From Amycolatopsis roodepoortensis (GTDB lineage Bacteria > Actinomycetota > Actinomycetes > Mycobacteriales > Pseudonocardiaceae): DNA of 64,000 nucleotides. The stretch is from NCBI RefSeq assembly GCF_014873915.1, contig NZ_JADBEJ010000004.1, forward strand, positions 1,302,001-1,366,000. The letters are read 5' to 3'. Shown here piece by piece: positions 43,905 through 52,769 of this stretch (position 1 is its first letter; each line of letters opens with the position of its first letter). The notes below the pieces were generated by a model. The model was not told where the DNA came from. It saw only the letters and a program-made list of their open reading frames with translations, and did no database searches. The position numbers and the translations under genes are program-made.

Positions 43905-45293
43905 CTACCGCCGTCCGCCGCGCACCCGCTCGACGATGTCGCGGTACGCCAGCCCGCTCTGCTTGATCGTCCGCGCCTGCGTCTCGCGGTCGACCCGCAC
44001 CAGGCCGAGCCGTTTCGCGTAGCCGTACGCCCATTCGAAACTGTCCAAAAAGGACCACGCGAAATAGCCGCGGACGTCCGCGCCCGCCCGTCGCGCGGCG
44101 GCCGTGGCGGCGATATGCGCGGACAGGTATCCGGCACGGTCGTCGTCGCGGACGAAACCGGTCTCGTCGGGGACGTCGGCGAACGCGGCGCCGTTCTCGG
44201 TGACGTAAAGCGGCAGGCCCGGATAGTCGCGGCTGATCCGGACGAGCAGTTCGGTGAGCTTGTGCGGCAGGATCTCCCAGCCCAGCACCGTCGACGGCGC
44301 CCCAAACGGGACCTTGCGGAACGCTGGCATCCCGAAATGCTCCACGGCGTTCCCGTTCTCCTCCACCCCGGAATACCGCGTCCCGAAGTAGTAGTCGACG
44401 CCGAGGAAATCGAGCGGGACCGCGATGATCGACGGATCCCACGGTTCCGACGGCAGGCGGATGCCGTGCCGCGCGAGGGTCTCCAGCACGTCCTCCGGGT
44501 ACCGGCCGTGGACGAGCGCGTCGAGGTAGAACCTCGTCCCGAGCCCGTCCTCGAAGCGCGCGGCGGCCCGGTCGGCCTCGCTCGGGGTGGCCGGATCGGC
44601 GGTGCTCAGGTTGAGCGTGATGCCGAACTTCGTCCCGGCCGGGGCGAGTTCCCGCATCCGCCGCACGGCGAGGCCGTGGCCGAGCAGCAGGTGATGCGCC
44701 GCGGCCATGCCCGCCTTCGCGTCCCGGCGGCCGGGCGCCATCACCCCGTGGACGTAACCGTGCATGGCCGTGCACCACGGTTCGCTCAGCGTGGTCCAGT
44801 GGCGGACGCGGTCGCTCAGCCGCTCGAACACGAGCATCGCGTAGTCGGCGAACCGGACGGCGGTGTCGCGCGCGGGCCAGCCGCCGGCGTCTTCGAGATG
44901 CTGCGGCAGATCCCAGTGGTACAGCGTCAGCCAGGGGTCGATGCCGTTGTTGAGCAGTTCGTCGACCAGCCGGTCGTAGAAGGCGATGCCCGCCGGGTTC
45001 ACGCCGCCGCGTCCACGCGGCTGCACGCGGGGCCAGGAAACGGAGAAGCGGTAGGTGTCGACGCCGAGTTCCTTGAGCAGCGCGACGTCGGCGGGCATGC
45101 GGTGGTAGTGATCGCAGGCGATCTCGCCGGTGTCCCCGTTGTCGACCGACCACGGGGATTGGGCCCACGTGTCCCAAATGGACGGTGTTCTTCCGTCTTC
45201 GGCGACCGCGCCTTCGACCTGGTACGCCGAACTGCCCACACCCCACCGGAAGTCCGGCGGCAAGGTGCCGATGAGCTCGTCGTCCCCCGTCAT
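43905..45293 (-). CDS. GH1 beta-glucosidase with altered acid/base motif
   Basis: Family 1 glycoside hydrolase of 462 residues without a signal peptide, so cytoplasmic. Family marks are FRWGVGSSAYQVEGA at the start, DHYHR, WPRVQPRG, LYHWDLPQ, the nucleophile Glu in YVTENGAA near residue 364, and GYFAWSFLDSFEWAYGY near the end. The acid/base motif that is normally NEP reads SEP here (TLSEPW near 168): the Glu is kept but the Asn, which contacts the 2-hydroxyl of the sugar, is Ser. It could split oligosaccharides released by the two secreted glucanases nearby. Divergent from the ROK regulator. Confidence 0.92.
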   Translation of the reverse strand: MTGDDELIGTLPPDFRWGVGSSAYQVEGAVAEDGRTPSIWDTWAQSPWSVDNGDTGEIACDHYHRMPADVALLKELGVDTYRFSVSWPRVQPRGRGGVNPAGIAFYDRLVDELLNNGIDPWLTLYHWDLPQHLEDAGGWPARDTAVRFADYAMLVFERLSDRVRHWTTLSEPWCTAMHGYVHGVMAPGRRDAKAGMAAAHHLLLGHGLAVRRMRELAPAGTKFGITLNLSTADPATPSEADRAAARFEDGLGTRFYLDALVHGRYPEDVLETLARHGIRLPSEPWDPSIIAVPLDFLGVDYYFGTRYSGVEENGNAVEHFGMPAFRKVPFGAPSTVLGWEILPHKLTELLVRISRDYPGLPLYVTENGAAFADVPDETGFVRDDDRAGYLSAHIAATAAARRAGADVRGYFAWSFLDSFEWAYGYAKRLGLVRVDRETQARTIKQSGLAYRDIVERVRGGRR

Positions 45294-45391
45294 GGCCCCT
45301 CTTCCCGCCTTATTTCACCAGTTGATACATGGCGGAGGATAAGGTCGTGGGGCATCCTGGAAGGGTCCGCCGCCACAAGATGGGTATCCGC

Positions 45392-46624
45392 ATGCCTGCC
45401 AAGCGCACCACCGTCCGTGACCTGCGGCGGCACAACCGTTCCCTCCTGTTGTCGAAACTCTACTTCGACGGCCCGCTCAGCCGCCACGAATTGAGCGGTC
45501 TGACCGGGTTGAGCGCCGCGACCGTCAGCAACGTGACCGCCGAACTCGGCGAAGAACGCCTCATCACCGAGGCCGGGCTGGTCGAGTCCGACGGCGGCAG
45601 ACCGCGCGTCCTGCTCCGTGTCGACCCGGCGTACGGGCATGTCGCGGGCGTCGACATCGGCGAGACCGGGGTGAAGGTCGAGCTGTTCGACCTCACCATG
45701 AACCGGCTCGCCACCGTCGAGCATCCCCTCGCCTCGCCCCGGCCGGACGCGGCCGCGGCGGTCACCCAGGTGGCCTCCGGGCTGCGGGAGGTGATCACGG
45801 AATCGGGTATCGACGAAGCGACCGTGCTCGGTGTCGGTGTCGGCGTCCCCGGCACCGTCCAGCAGGGTGAAGCGCTGCGCGTGCACGCGCCAACCATCGG
45901 CTGGAAGGAGGTCCCGCTCACGGACCTCCTGCGCGCGGAGGGCGTCGAGCTGCCCCTGTTCGTGGACAACGGCGCGAAAACCCAGGGTCAGGGCGAAATG
46001 TGGTTCGGTGCCGGCCGTGGCGCCCGGCACGCGGTGATCGCGCTGATCGGATCCGGCGTCGGCGCGGCCGTGGTCGCCGACGGCACCACCTACCGGGGTT
46101 CCACCAGCAGCGCGGGCGAATGGGGCCACACGACGATCGTCTACGGCGGGCAGGAATGCCGCTGCGGATCGCGCGGCTGCCTGGAGTCCTACGTCGGCGC
46201 GGAGGGCGTTCTCGCCCGCTATCGCAAGGCGCGAGGCGGAAAGACTTCGGACGAGCACGAGCAGACCCAGTTCGCCGCCCTGCTGGAGTCGGCGGGCAAG
46301 TCCAAGGCCGCGGCCAAGGTGCTGGAAGAGACCGCGGGCTATCTCGGCGCCGGGATCGGCAACCTGATCAACCTGTTCGACCCGGAGCGGATCGTGCTCG
46401 GCGGCTGGGCCGGGCTGGCGCTCGGCGAGCGGTATCTGCCCGAGATCCGGCGCGTGGCGGGCGAGCACGCGCTGGCGCACGTGTTCGACCAGACCGAGAT
46501 CGAGCTCGGACAGCTCGGCCCGGACGCCGTCGCCATAGGAGCCGCCACCCTCCCGGTCGCCGCACTGCTGGAGCAGGGCGCGGACCCGCGGACGGCCGGA
46601 TCGAAGCGGGGCACGGCCACCTGA
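45392..46624 (+). CDS. ROK-family transcriptional repressor
   Basis: ROK regulator of 410 residues; the ATG at 45392 is chosen, ATG 45380 is four codons upstream. Residues 1-75 hold a winged helix-turn-helix (RRHNRSLLLSKLYFDGPLSRHELSGLTGLSAATVSNV). The ROK sugar-kinase-like domain has HVAGVDIGETGVKVE, GVGVGVPGTV, and the zinc motif CRCGSRGCLESY. Such proteins repress glycoside-degradation genes and are released by sugars. It lies between the GH1 gene and the GH16-GH30 pair. The perfect palindrome at 46678-46702, just downstream of its stop, is its likely operator for the glucanase genes. Confidence 0.93.
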   Translation: MPAKRTTVRDLRRHNRSLLLSKLYFDGPLSRHELSGLTGLSAATVSNVTAELGEERLITEAGLVESDGGRPRVLLRVDPAYGHVAGVDIGETGVKVELFDLTMNRLATVEHPLASPRPDAAAAVTQVASGLREVITESGIDEATVLGVGVGVPGTVQQGEALRVHAPTIGWKEVPLTDLLRAEGVELPLFVDNGAKTQGQGEMWFGAGRGARHAVIALIGSGVGAAVVADGTTYRGSTSSAGEWGHTTIVYGGQECRCGSRGCLESYVGAEGVLARYRKARGGKTSDEHEQTQFAALLESAGKSKAAAKVLEETAGYLGAGIGNLINLFDPERIVLGGWAGLALGERYLPEIRRVAGEHALAHVFDQTEIELGQLGPDAVAIGAATLPVAALLEQGADPRTAGSKRGTAT

Positions 46625-46677
46625 CCTTAATTCGAGGTCGAAAAATACGTCTTGTCGCAGTGGTAGAGACCATGCAT

Positions 46678-46702
46678 ACTTTGTTGTCAGGCACAACAAA
46701 GT
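46678..46702. promoter_or_regulatory. Perfect palindromic operator upstream of glucanase genes
   Basis: ACTTTGTTGT-CAGGC-ACAACAAAGT: two perfect 10-bp arms and a 5-base spacer, 30 bases upstream of the GH16 start. The preceding sequence (GCATACT at 46674-46680) may be a -10 box overlapping the left arm. It is probably bound by the ROK repressor encoded just upstream. Confidence 0.72.
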
Positions 46703-46732
46703 GGTTTCTGCCTGCGAAGAGAGGCGACAACG

Positions 46733-47959
46733 ATGTCCATCTCCTCCCGTTTTCGCTGGGCGGCGCTCCTCGCCGCCGGCGTCCTCCTCGGCTCACTCCC
46801 CGCCACCGCACAGGCCCCGGCCTCCGAGGCCGCGGTCACGGCCGCGACCTTCACCGACGACTTCAACGGGCCCGCCGGCGCCGGTATCGACACCTCGAAG
46901 TGGCATTTCGAGACCGGCGACAACGTCAACAACCACGAGCGGCAGTGGTACACCTCCGGGACGAACAACGCGGCGCTCGACGGCCAGGGCAATCTGGTCA
47001 TCACCGCGAAGAAGGAGAACCCCGGCAACTACAACTGCTGGTACGGGCGCTGTGAGTACACCTCGGCGCGACTGTCCACGCAGGGCCAGTTCACCCAAAC
47101 CTACGGCCGGTTCGAGGCGCGGATGAAACTGCCGCGCGGGCAGGGGATGTGGCCCGCGTTCTGGATGCTCGGCGCCGACATCGGCAACGTCGGCTGGCCC
47201 AACAGCGGTGAGATCGACATCATGGAGAACGTCGGCTTCGAGCCGAACACGGTGCACGGCACCCTTCACGGCCCCGGCTACTCGGGCGCGGGCGGTATCG
47301 GCGCGGCCTACAACGGCCCGAACTTCTCCGATGACTTCCACACCTACGCCGTCGACTGGGCGCCGAACCAGATCGAGTGGTACGTGGACGGGAACCTCTA
47401 CCAGACCCGCACGCCCGCCGACCTCAACGGCAACCGCTGGGTCTTCGACCACCCCTTCTACCTGATCCTGAACCTCGCCGTCGGCGGCTACTGGCCTGGC
47501 GACCCGAACTCCAGCACGGTCTTCCCGCAGCGTCTCGTCGTCGATTACGTGCGCGTCAATTCCAGTGACACGGCCGGGCGTACGGGCCGGATCACCGGGA
47601 TCGGCGGGAAGTGCGTCGACGTCGCCGGGGCGAACACCGCCAACGGCACCCCGATCCAGATCACCGACTGCAACGGCAACGCCGCACAGAACTGGACCAT
47701 CGGCGGCGACGGCACGATCCGGGCGCTCGGCAAATGCATGGACGTCTCCGGCGGCGGGACCGCGGACGGCACGGCCGTGCAACTGTGGGACTGCAACGGA
47801 TCCGGCGCGCAGAAATGGGCGATCAGCGGCGCGCGCGACATCGTGAACCCGCAGGCGAACAAATGCCTGGACGCCACGGGGAACAGCTCCGCGAACGGGA
47901 CGAGACTCCAGATCTGGACGTGCGGCGGTGGCGCGAACCAGAAGTGGACGACGCCGTGA
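46733..47959 (+). CDS. Secreted GH16 endo-beta-1,3-glucanase with CBM13 lectin domain
   Basis: Protein of 408 residues. A signal peptide (MSISSRFRWAALLAAGVLLGSLPATAQA) precedes a GH16 laminarinase domain (about 38-280) with the catalytic motif GEIDIMENVG near residue 160, whose two Glu residues act as nucleophile and acid/base, and supporting WPAFWMLG and DFHTYAVDW. Residues 285-408 form a ricin-type CBM13 with GGKCVDVAG, QLWDCNGSGAQKW and QIWTCGGGANQKW repeats. It cuts beta-1,3-glucans such as fungal wall or laminarin. The stop overlaps the start of the GH30 gene (GTGA), so the two enzymes are made together. Confidence 0.95.
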   Translation: MSISSRFRWAALLAAGVLLGSLPATAQAPASEAAVTAATFTDDFNGPAGAGIDTSKWHFETGDNVNNHERQWYTSGTNNAALDGQGNLVITAKKENPGNYNCWYGRCEYTSARLSTQGQFTQTYGRFEARMKLPRGQGMWPAFWMLGADIGNVGWPNSGEIDIMENVGFEPNTVHGTLHGPGYSGAGGIGAAYNGPNFSDDFHTYAVDWAPNQIEWYVDGNLYQTRTPADLNGNRWVFDHPFYLILNLAVGGYWPGDPNSSTVFPQRLVVDYVRVNSSDTAGRTGRITGIGGKCVDVAGANTANGTPIQITDCNGNAAQNWTIGGDGTIRALGKCMDVSGGGTADGTAVQLWDCNGSGAQKWAISGARDIVNPQANKCLDATGNSSANGTRLQIWTCGGGANQKWTTP

Positions 47960-49800
47960 GAAGGCTGCCGCTGCTCGGCGCCGCGGTGATCGCGGCGGCC
48001 ACGCTCGTCGCGACGCCGGCGCGAGCCGCCGGGGAAACCGTGAACATCTGGCTCACCACCACGAACGACTCGCGCGGCGTGAACGTCACGCGCGGGCTCC
48101 AGCAGCAGTCACCGGTCACCTTCGCCGCGGGCACCGGTACCGGCCAGCAGACCATCACCGTCGACGAGAACACGACGTACCAGCAGTTCGAGGGCGCGGG
48201 TGCGTCGTTCACCGACACCGCGGCGTGGCTGATGAAGGGCAGCGGCGCGTTGTCGCAGGCGACCCGCGACGAGACCATGCGGAAGCTGTTCGATCCGGTT
48301 TCGGGGATCGGCGTCAACTTCATCCGCAACCCGCTCGGTTCCTCGGATCTGGCGCGGTTCAGCTACTCGTTCGACGATCTCCCCGCCGGGCAGACCGATC
48401 CGAGCCTGGCGAAGTTCTCGATCGGCCACGATCTCGACAGCATCCTGCCGCTGACCAAGCAGGCGCGGGAGATCAATCCGGCGACCAAGGTGATGGCGTC
48501 GCCGTGGAGCGCGCCGCCGTGGATGAAGGACAACGGGGACTTCAAGCTGGGCTGGCTGAAGGCCGAGTATTACCCGGTCTATGCGCAGTATTTCGTCAAG
48601 TACATCCAGGCGTACCAGGCACAGGGAGTGCCGATCCATTACGTGTCGGTGCAGAACGAGCCGACCTGCTGCGCGAGCTATCCGTCGATGAACTGGAACG
48701 GCGCCGGCCTCCAGTACTTCACGAAGACCAACCTGCTACCGGCCTTGAAGGGCGCTGGTCTGTCCACAAAGGTCCTCGCGCTGGACTGGAACTGGGACAA
48801 GTACACGGAATTCGGCGCGCCCACGATGGACGACGCTTCGATCCGAAACGACCCGAACTTCGGCGGGATGGCCTGGCACGGCTACGGCGGCGACGTCGCC
48901 CAGCAGACCGCCGTGCACAACCAGTACCCGGACGTGCCCGCGTACAGCACGGAGCATTCGGGCGGGACGTGGGTGAGTCATCAGCAGGCCGAAGACATGG
49001 CGAACATCGTCGACTACACGCGGAACTGGAGCAAGAGCTTCATCAAGTGGAGCCTCGCGGTGGACCAGAACATGGGACCGCACAACGGCGGCTGCGGCAC
49101 CTGCACCGGCCTCATCACCGTCCACAATGGAGATTCGAGGCACGGGCAGGTCGATTACACCGTCGAGTACTACACGATGGGTCACCTGACGAAGTTCGTG
49201 AAGCCGGGCGCGCACCGGATCTCGTCCAACGACAACTCCGCCGTGCGGAACGTCGCGTGGAAGAACCCGGACGGGTCGAAGGCGCTGATCGCGTACAACA
49301 CCAGTGGCGTGAGCCAGAACGTGCGCGTCAACTGGGGCGGGCAGTCCTTCACGTACACGCTGCCCGCGTCGACGTCGGCGACGTTCACGTGGTCGGGGAC
49401 CCAGTCGGGCGGCGGCGTCCGCACCGGCGCGATCACCGGGCTCGGCGGCAAATGCGTCGACGTCGCCGGGGCGAACAGCGCCAACGGGACGGCGGTGCAG
49501 CTGTACGACTGCAACGGCTCGAACGCGCAGCAGTGGTCGTTCCAGGCGGACGGCACGGTACGGGCGCTGGGCAAATGCCTCGACGTCACCGGGATGTCCA
49601 CGGCGGACGGCGCGCCGCTGCAACTGTGGGACTGCGCGGGCGGACCGAATCAGCGCTGGGCGGCCAACGCCGCCCGCGACCTGGTGAACTCCGGTTCCGG
49701 AAAGTGCCTGGACACCACCGGCAACTCCTCCGCCAACGGCACCCGGCTCCAGATCTGGTCCTGCACCGGCGCCGCGAACCAGAAGTGGGTCACTCCTTAG
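47956..49800 (+). CDS. Secreted GH30 beta-1,6-glucanase-type enzyme with CBM13
   Basis: The GTG overlaps the GH16 stop and gives 614 residues. A signal peptide (RRLPLLGAAVIAAATLVATPARA) is followed by a GH30 barrel (about 35-490) with YQQFEGAGASFTDTAAW, the acid/base Glu in VQNEPT near residue 234 and the nucleophile Glu in YSTEHSGG near 332, then the small beta-side domain. A CBM13 lectin (about 490-614) closely resembles that of the GH16 partner. GH30 members of this type act as glucosylceramidase or endo-beta-1,6-glucanase; combined with GH16, beta-1,6-glucan of fungal walls is the likely substrate. A palindromic terminator follows. Confidence 0.93.
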   Translation: MRRLPLLGAAVIAAATLVATPARAAGETVNIWLTTTNDSRGVNVTRGLQQQSPVTFAAGTGTGQQTITVDENTTYQQFEGAGASFTDTAAWLMKGSGALSQATRDETMRKLFDPVSGIGVNFIRNPLGSSDLARFSYSFDDLPAGQTDPSLAKFSIGHDLDSILPLTKQAREINPATKVMASPWSAPPWMKDNGDFKLGWLKAEYYPVYAQYFVKYIQAYQAQGVPIHYVSVQNEPTCCASYPSMNWNGAGLQYFTKTNLLPALKGAGLSTKVLALDWNWDKYTEFGAPTMDDASIRNDPNFGGMAWHGYGGDVAQQTAVHNQYPDVPAYSTEHSGGTWVSHQQAEDMANIVDYTRNWSKSFIKWSLAVDQNMGPHNGGCGTCTGLITVHNGDSRHGQVDYTVEYYTMGHLTKFVKPGAHRISSNDNSAVRNVAWKNPDGSKALIAYNTSGVSQNVRVNWGGQSFTYTLPASTSATFTWSGTQSGGGVRTGAITGLGGKCVDVAGANSANGTAVQLYDCNGSNAQQWSFQADGTVRALGKCLDVTGMSTADGAPLQLWDCAGGPNQRWAANAARDLVNSGSGKCLDTTGNSSANGTRLQIWSCTGAANQKWVTP

Positions 49801-49812
49801 CCACCCCTCGCA

Positions 49813-49869
49813 TTTCGTCCTCTGGATGCGGTGGTTCGCACTTCGAACTACCGCATTCAGAGGACGAAA
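49813..49869. terminator. Palindromic repeat, likely bidirectional terminator (copy 2)
   Basis: Arms TTTCGTCCTCTGGATGCGGT and ACCGCATTCAGAGGACGAAA pair over 20 bp with one mismatch; the 17-base loop can form an inner GTTCG/CGAAC stem. It lies between the convergent GH30 and GntR genes. The core matches the element at 36671-36716. Confidence 0.82.
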
Positions 49870-49873
49870 CGCG

Positions 49874-50578
49874 TCAGGAGGAGCGCTCGGCGTAGGCCTC
49901 GACCAGCTGGTTCTCGGCGTCGGTGAGGTACTGCGCGAGGAGTTTTTCGGCGCCGAGGCCGTCGCCGGCTTCGATGCGCTCCAGGATCTCCGCGTTGCGC
50001 TTGAGGTACGGCTCATGGAAGCGCCGCGGGTCGGCCATCATGTGGAACACCAGCCGCAGCTCGGCGAGGATGCCGCGCATCAGCTCGTCGATCCGCTCGC
50101 TGCCGCTCAGCTCCGCGATCGCCGAATGGAACCGGATGTTCGCGGTGCCGAGGTCCTGCCAGCGCTCACCCCGCTCGGCGATCCTGCCGTCCTCGACCAG
50201 GCGCGCGAGCTTCCCGAACGTCGGCGGCTTCTCCGTCACCGCCCGCACCGCGGAGCACTCGACGACCTTGCGCACCTTGTAGAGGTCGACGACGTCCTCG
50301 ACCGGCAGCACCCGCACGAACACACCGCGGTTGAGCTCGTGGGTCAGCAGGCGTTCGTGCGTGAGCAGGCGGAACGCCTCGCGCAGCGTGTTGCGGGAGA
50401 CGCCGAGCGCCGAGCCGATGTCCTGCTCCGACAGCCGGACGCCGGGCAGGAAGAAACCTTCCGCGATACGCGTGCGGAGGACGCCCGCGACCCGTTCGGC
50501 CGTGCTGGTCCGGCTGATCATGCCGCGATCCGCCTCGAGTCCTTCTACCGAGGCAGGACCACCCTCCGCGATCGTCAC
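49874..50578 (-). CDS. GntR-family (FCD) transcriptional regulator
   Basis: Regulator of 234 residues from the GTG at 50578, which has AGGA eight bases upstream; an ATG in frame lies at 50518. The winged helix is near 20-85 (TSTAERVAGVLRTRIAEGFFLPGVRLSEQDIGSALGVSRNTLREAFRLL). The C-terminal FCD domain has the metal-binding Asp/His pattern (FHSAIAELSG, NAEILERIEAGD). FCD regulators respond to carboxylic acids. It is divergent from the MFS-hydrolyase-pxpABC operon and the palindrome at 50631-50643 fits its binding site, so it likely controls 5-oxoproline or related acid use. Confidence 0.92.
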   Translation of the reverse strand: MTIAEGGPASVEGLEADRGMISRTSTAERVAGVLRTRIAEGFFLPGVRLSEQDIGSALGVSRNTLREAFRLLTHERLLTHELNRGVFVRVLPVEDVVDLYKVRKVVECSAVRAVTEKPPTFGKLARLVEDGRIAERGERWQDLGTANIRFHSAIAELSGSERIDELMRGILAELRLVFHMMADPRRFHEPYLKRNAEILERIEAGDGLGAEKLLAQYLTDAENQLVEAYAERSS

Positions 50579-50630
50579 GTGACCGATCCTACCTAGGCAC
50601 AAGAGTCTCAGCCAAGGATCCTCTTGTGGA

Positions 50631-50643
50631 ATTGTTGAACAAT
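50631..50643. promoter_or_regulatory. GntR-type operator
   Basis: ATTGTTGAACAAT is a perfect 13-bp palindrome around a central G. It lies 53 bases upstream of the GntR start and 61 upstream of the MFS start, and is A/T-rich against the GC-rich surroundings. FCD/GntR operators are commonly of this TTGTnnnACAA form. Confidence 0.7.
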
Positions 50644-50703
50644 ACCTACAGTGGCTATCCATGTGACCCGTGCCACCCTGAGATTCACCCTCTGGAGGTG
50701 CCG

Positions 50704-51948
50704 ATGAACGCGACAGCCACTACCGAAGACACACGCCCCTTCGCCTGGTTCCGCACGCTCGGTTCGCGAGGCCGCCGGGCCTTCGTCGGCGCGTTCGGCG
50801 GATACGGGCTCGATTCGTTCGACTACCAGACCCTGCCGCTGGGCCTGGCCGCGATCACCGCCTACTACGGCCTCTCCGGCGGCGAGGCGGGCCTGCTCGG
50901 CACCACCACGCTGGTGGTTTCGGCGATCGGCGGGATCGGCGCCGGCATCCTGGCCGACCGCATCGGCCGCGTCCACACCCTCCAGCTCACCATCGCGATG
51001 TACACGATCTTCACCGTGCTCTGCGGGTTCGCGCCGAACTTCGAGACGCTCCTGGTCTTCCGCGCCCTGCAGGGCCTGGGCTTCGGTGGCGAATGGGCCG
51101 CCGGCGCCGCGCTCGTGGCCGAGTACTCGCAGGCGAAGTATCGCGGCCGCACGGTCGCCTTCGTGCAGAGCGCGTGGGCCGTCGGCTGGGCGCTCTCGGT
51201 CGTCGTCTACACCGTCGTCTTCAGCATCTGGAGCCCGGACATCGCCTGGCGGGTCATGTTCTGGACCGGCGTCATCCCCGCGCTGCTCGTGCTGTGGGTC
51301 CGCCGCAACGTCCAGGACGCGCCTGTCGCCGAAGCGGCCCGCGCCACGAAGAAGGAACGCGGTTCGCTGGCGGGCATCTTCAAGCCGGACCTGCTGCGCA
51401 CGACGTTCTTCGCCGCGCTGCTGGCCACCGGTGTCCAGGGCGGCTACTACACGCTCGCGACCTGGCTGCCCAGCTACCTGAAGACCACCCGCGGCCTCAC
51501 CGTCATCGGGACCGGCGGTTACCTCGCGTTCCTGATCTCCGGCGCCTTCATCGGCTACGTCACCGGCGGCTATCTGACGGACCTCCTGGGCCGCAAGAAG
51601 ACGTTCCTGCTGTTCTCGGTGCTGTCGGCGGGTCTCATCGTCGCGTACACGCAGATCCCGGCGGGTGCGAACACACTCGTGCTGTTCCTCGGGTTCCCGC
51701 TCGGGTTCTCGATGTCCGCGATCTTCAGCGGGTTCGGCGCCTTCCTCGCCGAGCTGTACCCGTCCGCGCTGCGTGGGACCGGGCAGGGCTTCACCTACAA
51801 CCTCGGCCGCGCCATCGGCGCCACGTTCCCCGCCGTGGTCGGTTTCCTCGGCGCCGGCGGCGCGATGGTGTTCGGCGCGGTCGGTTACGGCATCGCCGTG
51901 CTGGCGCTGCTCGGCCTGCCCGAGACTCGCGGCCGCGAACTTCTGTGA
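50704..51948 (+). CDS. MFS transporter, acid/sugar porter type
   Basis: Transporter of 414 residues with twelve membrane helices; GGAGG precedes the ATG at 50704. The MFS loop motif is [13 protein letters not shown] near 84 and [14 protein letters not shown] ([10 protein letters not shown]) near 368; the second half has [14 protein letters not shown]. The resemblance is to aromatic-acid or sugar-acid proton symporters. As first gene of an operon with a hydro-lyase and 5-oxoprolinase subunits, it probably imports 5-oxoproline or a related acid. The control is by the divergent GntR protein. Confidence 0.9.
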   Translation: MNATATTEDTRPFAWFRTLGSRGRRAFVGAFGGYGLDSFDYQTLPLGLAAITAYYGLSGGEAGLLGTTTLVVSAIGGIGAGILADRIGRVHTLQLTIAMYTIFTVLCGFAPNFETLLVFRALQGLGFGGEWAAGAALVAEYSQAKYRGRTVAFVQSAWAVGWALSVVVYTVVFSIWSPDIAWRVMFWTGVIPALLVLWVRRNVQDAPVAEAARATKKERGSLAGIFKPDLLRTTFFAALLATGVQGGYYTLATWLPSYLKTTRGLTVIGTGGYLAFLISGAFIGYVTGGYLTDLLGRKKTFLLFSVLSAGLIVAYTQIPAGANTLVLFLGFPLGFSMSAIFSGFGAFLAELYPSALRGTGQGFTYNLGRAIGATFPAVVGFLGAGGAMVFGAVGYGIAVLALLGLPETRGRELL

Positions 51949-51974
51949 CCACAATCGGAAGAGGAGGCACCGCG

Positions 51975-52769
51975 ATGACCACCTTCGACGAACCGGCGAC
52001 GTTGTCCCCCGGCGAGGCCCGCGCCCTGTTCCGCGCGGGCACGGCCCGCCCGACCACCGGCTGGGCGAACGGGTTCACCCAGACCAACCTGATCGCCGTC
52101 CCCGAGGACTGGGCCTACGACGTCCTGCTGTTCTGCCAGCGGAACCCGCAGCCCTGCCCGGTACTCGACGTCAGCGACCCAGGCGACCCGTCGACCCGGC
52201 TGGCGCCCGGCGCGGATCTGCGCACCGACCTGCCGCGGTATCGCGTCTGGCAGAACGGCGCGTTGTCCGGCGAGCTCACCGACGCGAGCGGGCTGTGGCG
52301 CAGCGACATGGTCGCGTTCTCGATCGGGTGCAGCTTCACCTTCGAATCGGCGCTGGCCACCGACGGCATTCCGATGCGGCACGTCGACCAGGGCCGCAAC
52401 GTGGCGATGTACGTGACGAACCGCGAGTGCGTCCCCGCCGGGCGGCTGCACGGGCCGATGGTGGTCTCGATGCGGCAGATCCCCGAAGACCGCGTGGACG
52501 ACGCCGTGCGCATCACCCGCGGGATGCCCGCCGTGCACGGTGCGCCGGTGCACATCGGCGATCCGGCAGCGCTCGGCATCACCGATCTCGGCAAGCCCGA
52601 TTTCGGCGACCCGGTCGACGCGGAACCCGGTGACGTGCCGGTGTTCTGGGCGTGTGGAGTGACGCCGCAGGCGGCTCTGATGGCCTCGCGGCCGCCGTTC
52701 GCGATCACGCACGCGCCGGGCTACATGTTCGTGACCGACAAACTCGACAGTGAGTTCAGGGTGGCCTGA
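51975..52769 (+). CDS. DUF1445 putative hydro-lyase
   Basis: Protein of 264 residues with GAGGAGG upstream of the ATG at 51975. It matches the DUF1445/D-glutamate cyclase-like family: [55 protein letters not shown] and [31 protein letters not shown]. The related mammalian enzyme converts D-glutamate into 5-oxo-D-proline; bacterial members are annotated as hydro-lyases. Its place before pxpABC supports a role in the glutamate/5-oxoproline cycle. The stop overlaps the start of pxpA by one base. Confidence 0.9.
   Translation: MTTFDEPATLSPGEARALFRAGTARPTTGWANGFTQTNLIAVPEDWAYDVLLFCQRNPQPCPVLDVSDPGDPSTRLAPGADLRTDLPRYRVWQNGALSGELTDASGLWRSDMVAFSIGCSFTFESALATDGIPMRHVDQGRNVAMYVTNRECVPAGRLHGPMVVSMRQIPEDRVDDAVRITRGMPAVHGAPVHIGDPAALGITDLGKPDFGDPVDAEPGDVPVFWACGVTPQAALMASRPPFAITHAPGYMFVTDKLDSEFRVA

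Noticed and set aside
51093..51974. Plus-strand extension of the DUF1445 gene into the MFS gene
   Set aside because: The region is a different frame of the transporter; DUF1445 similarity starts at the ATG at 51975, which has a strong GAGGAGG.
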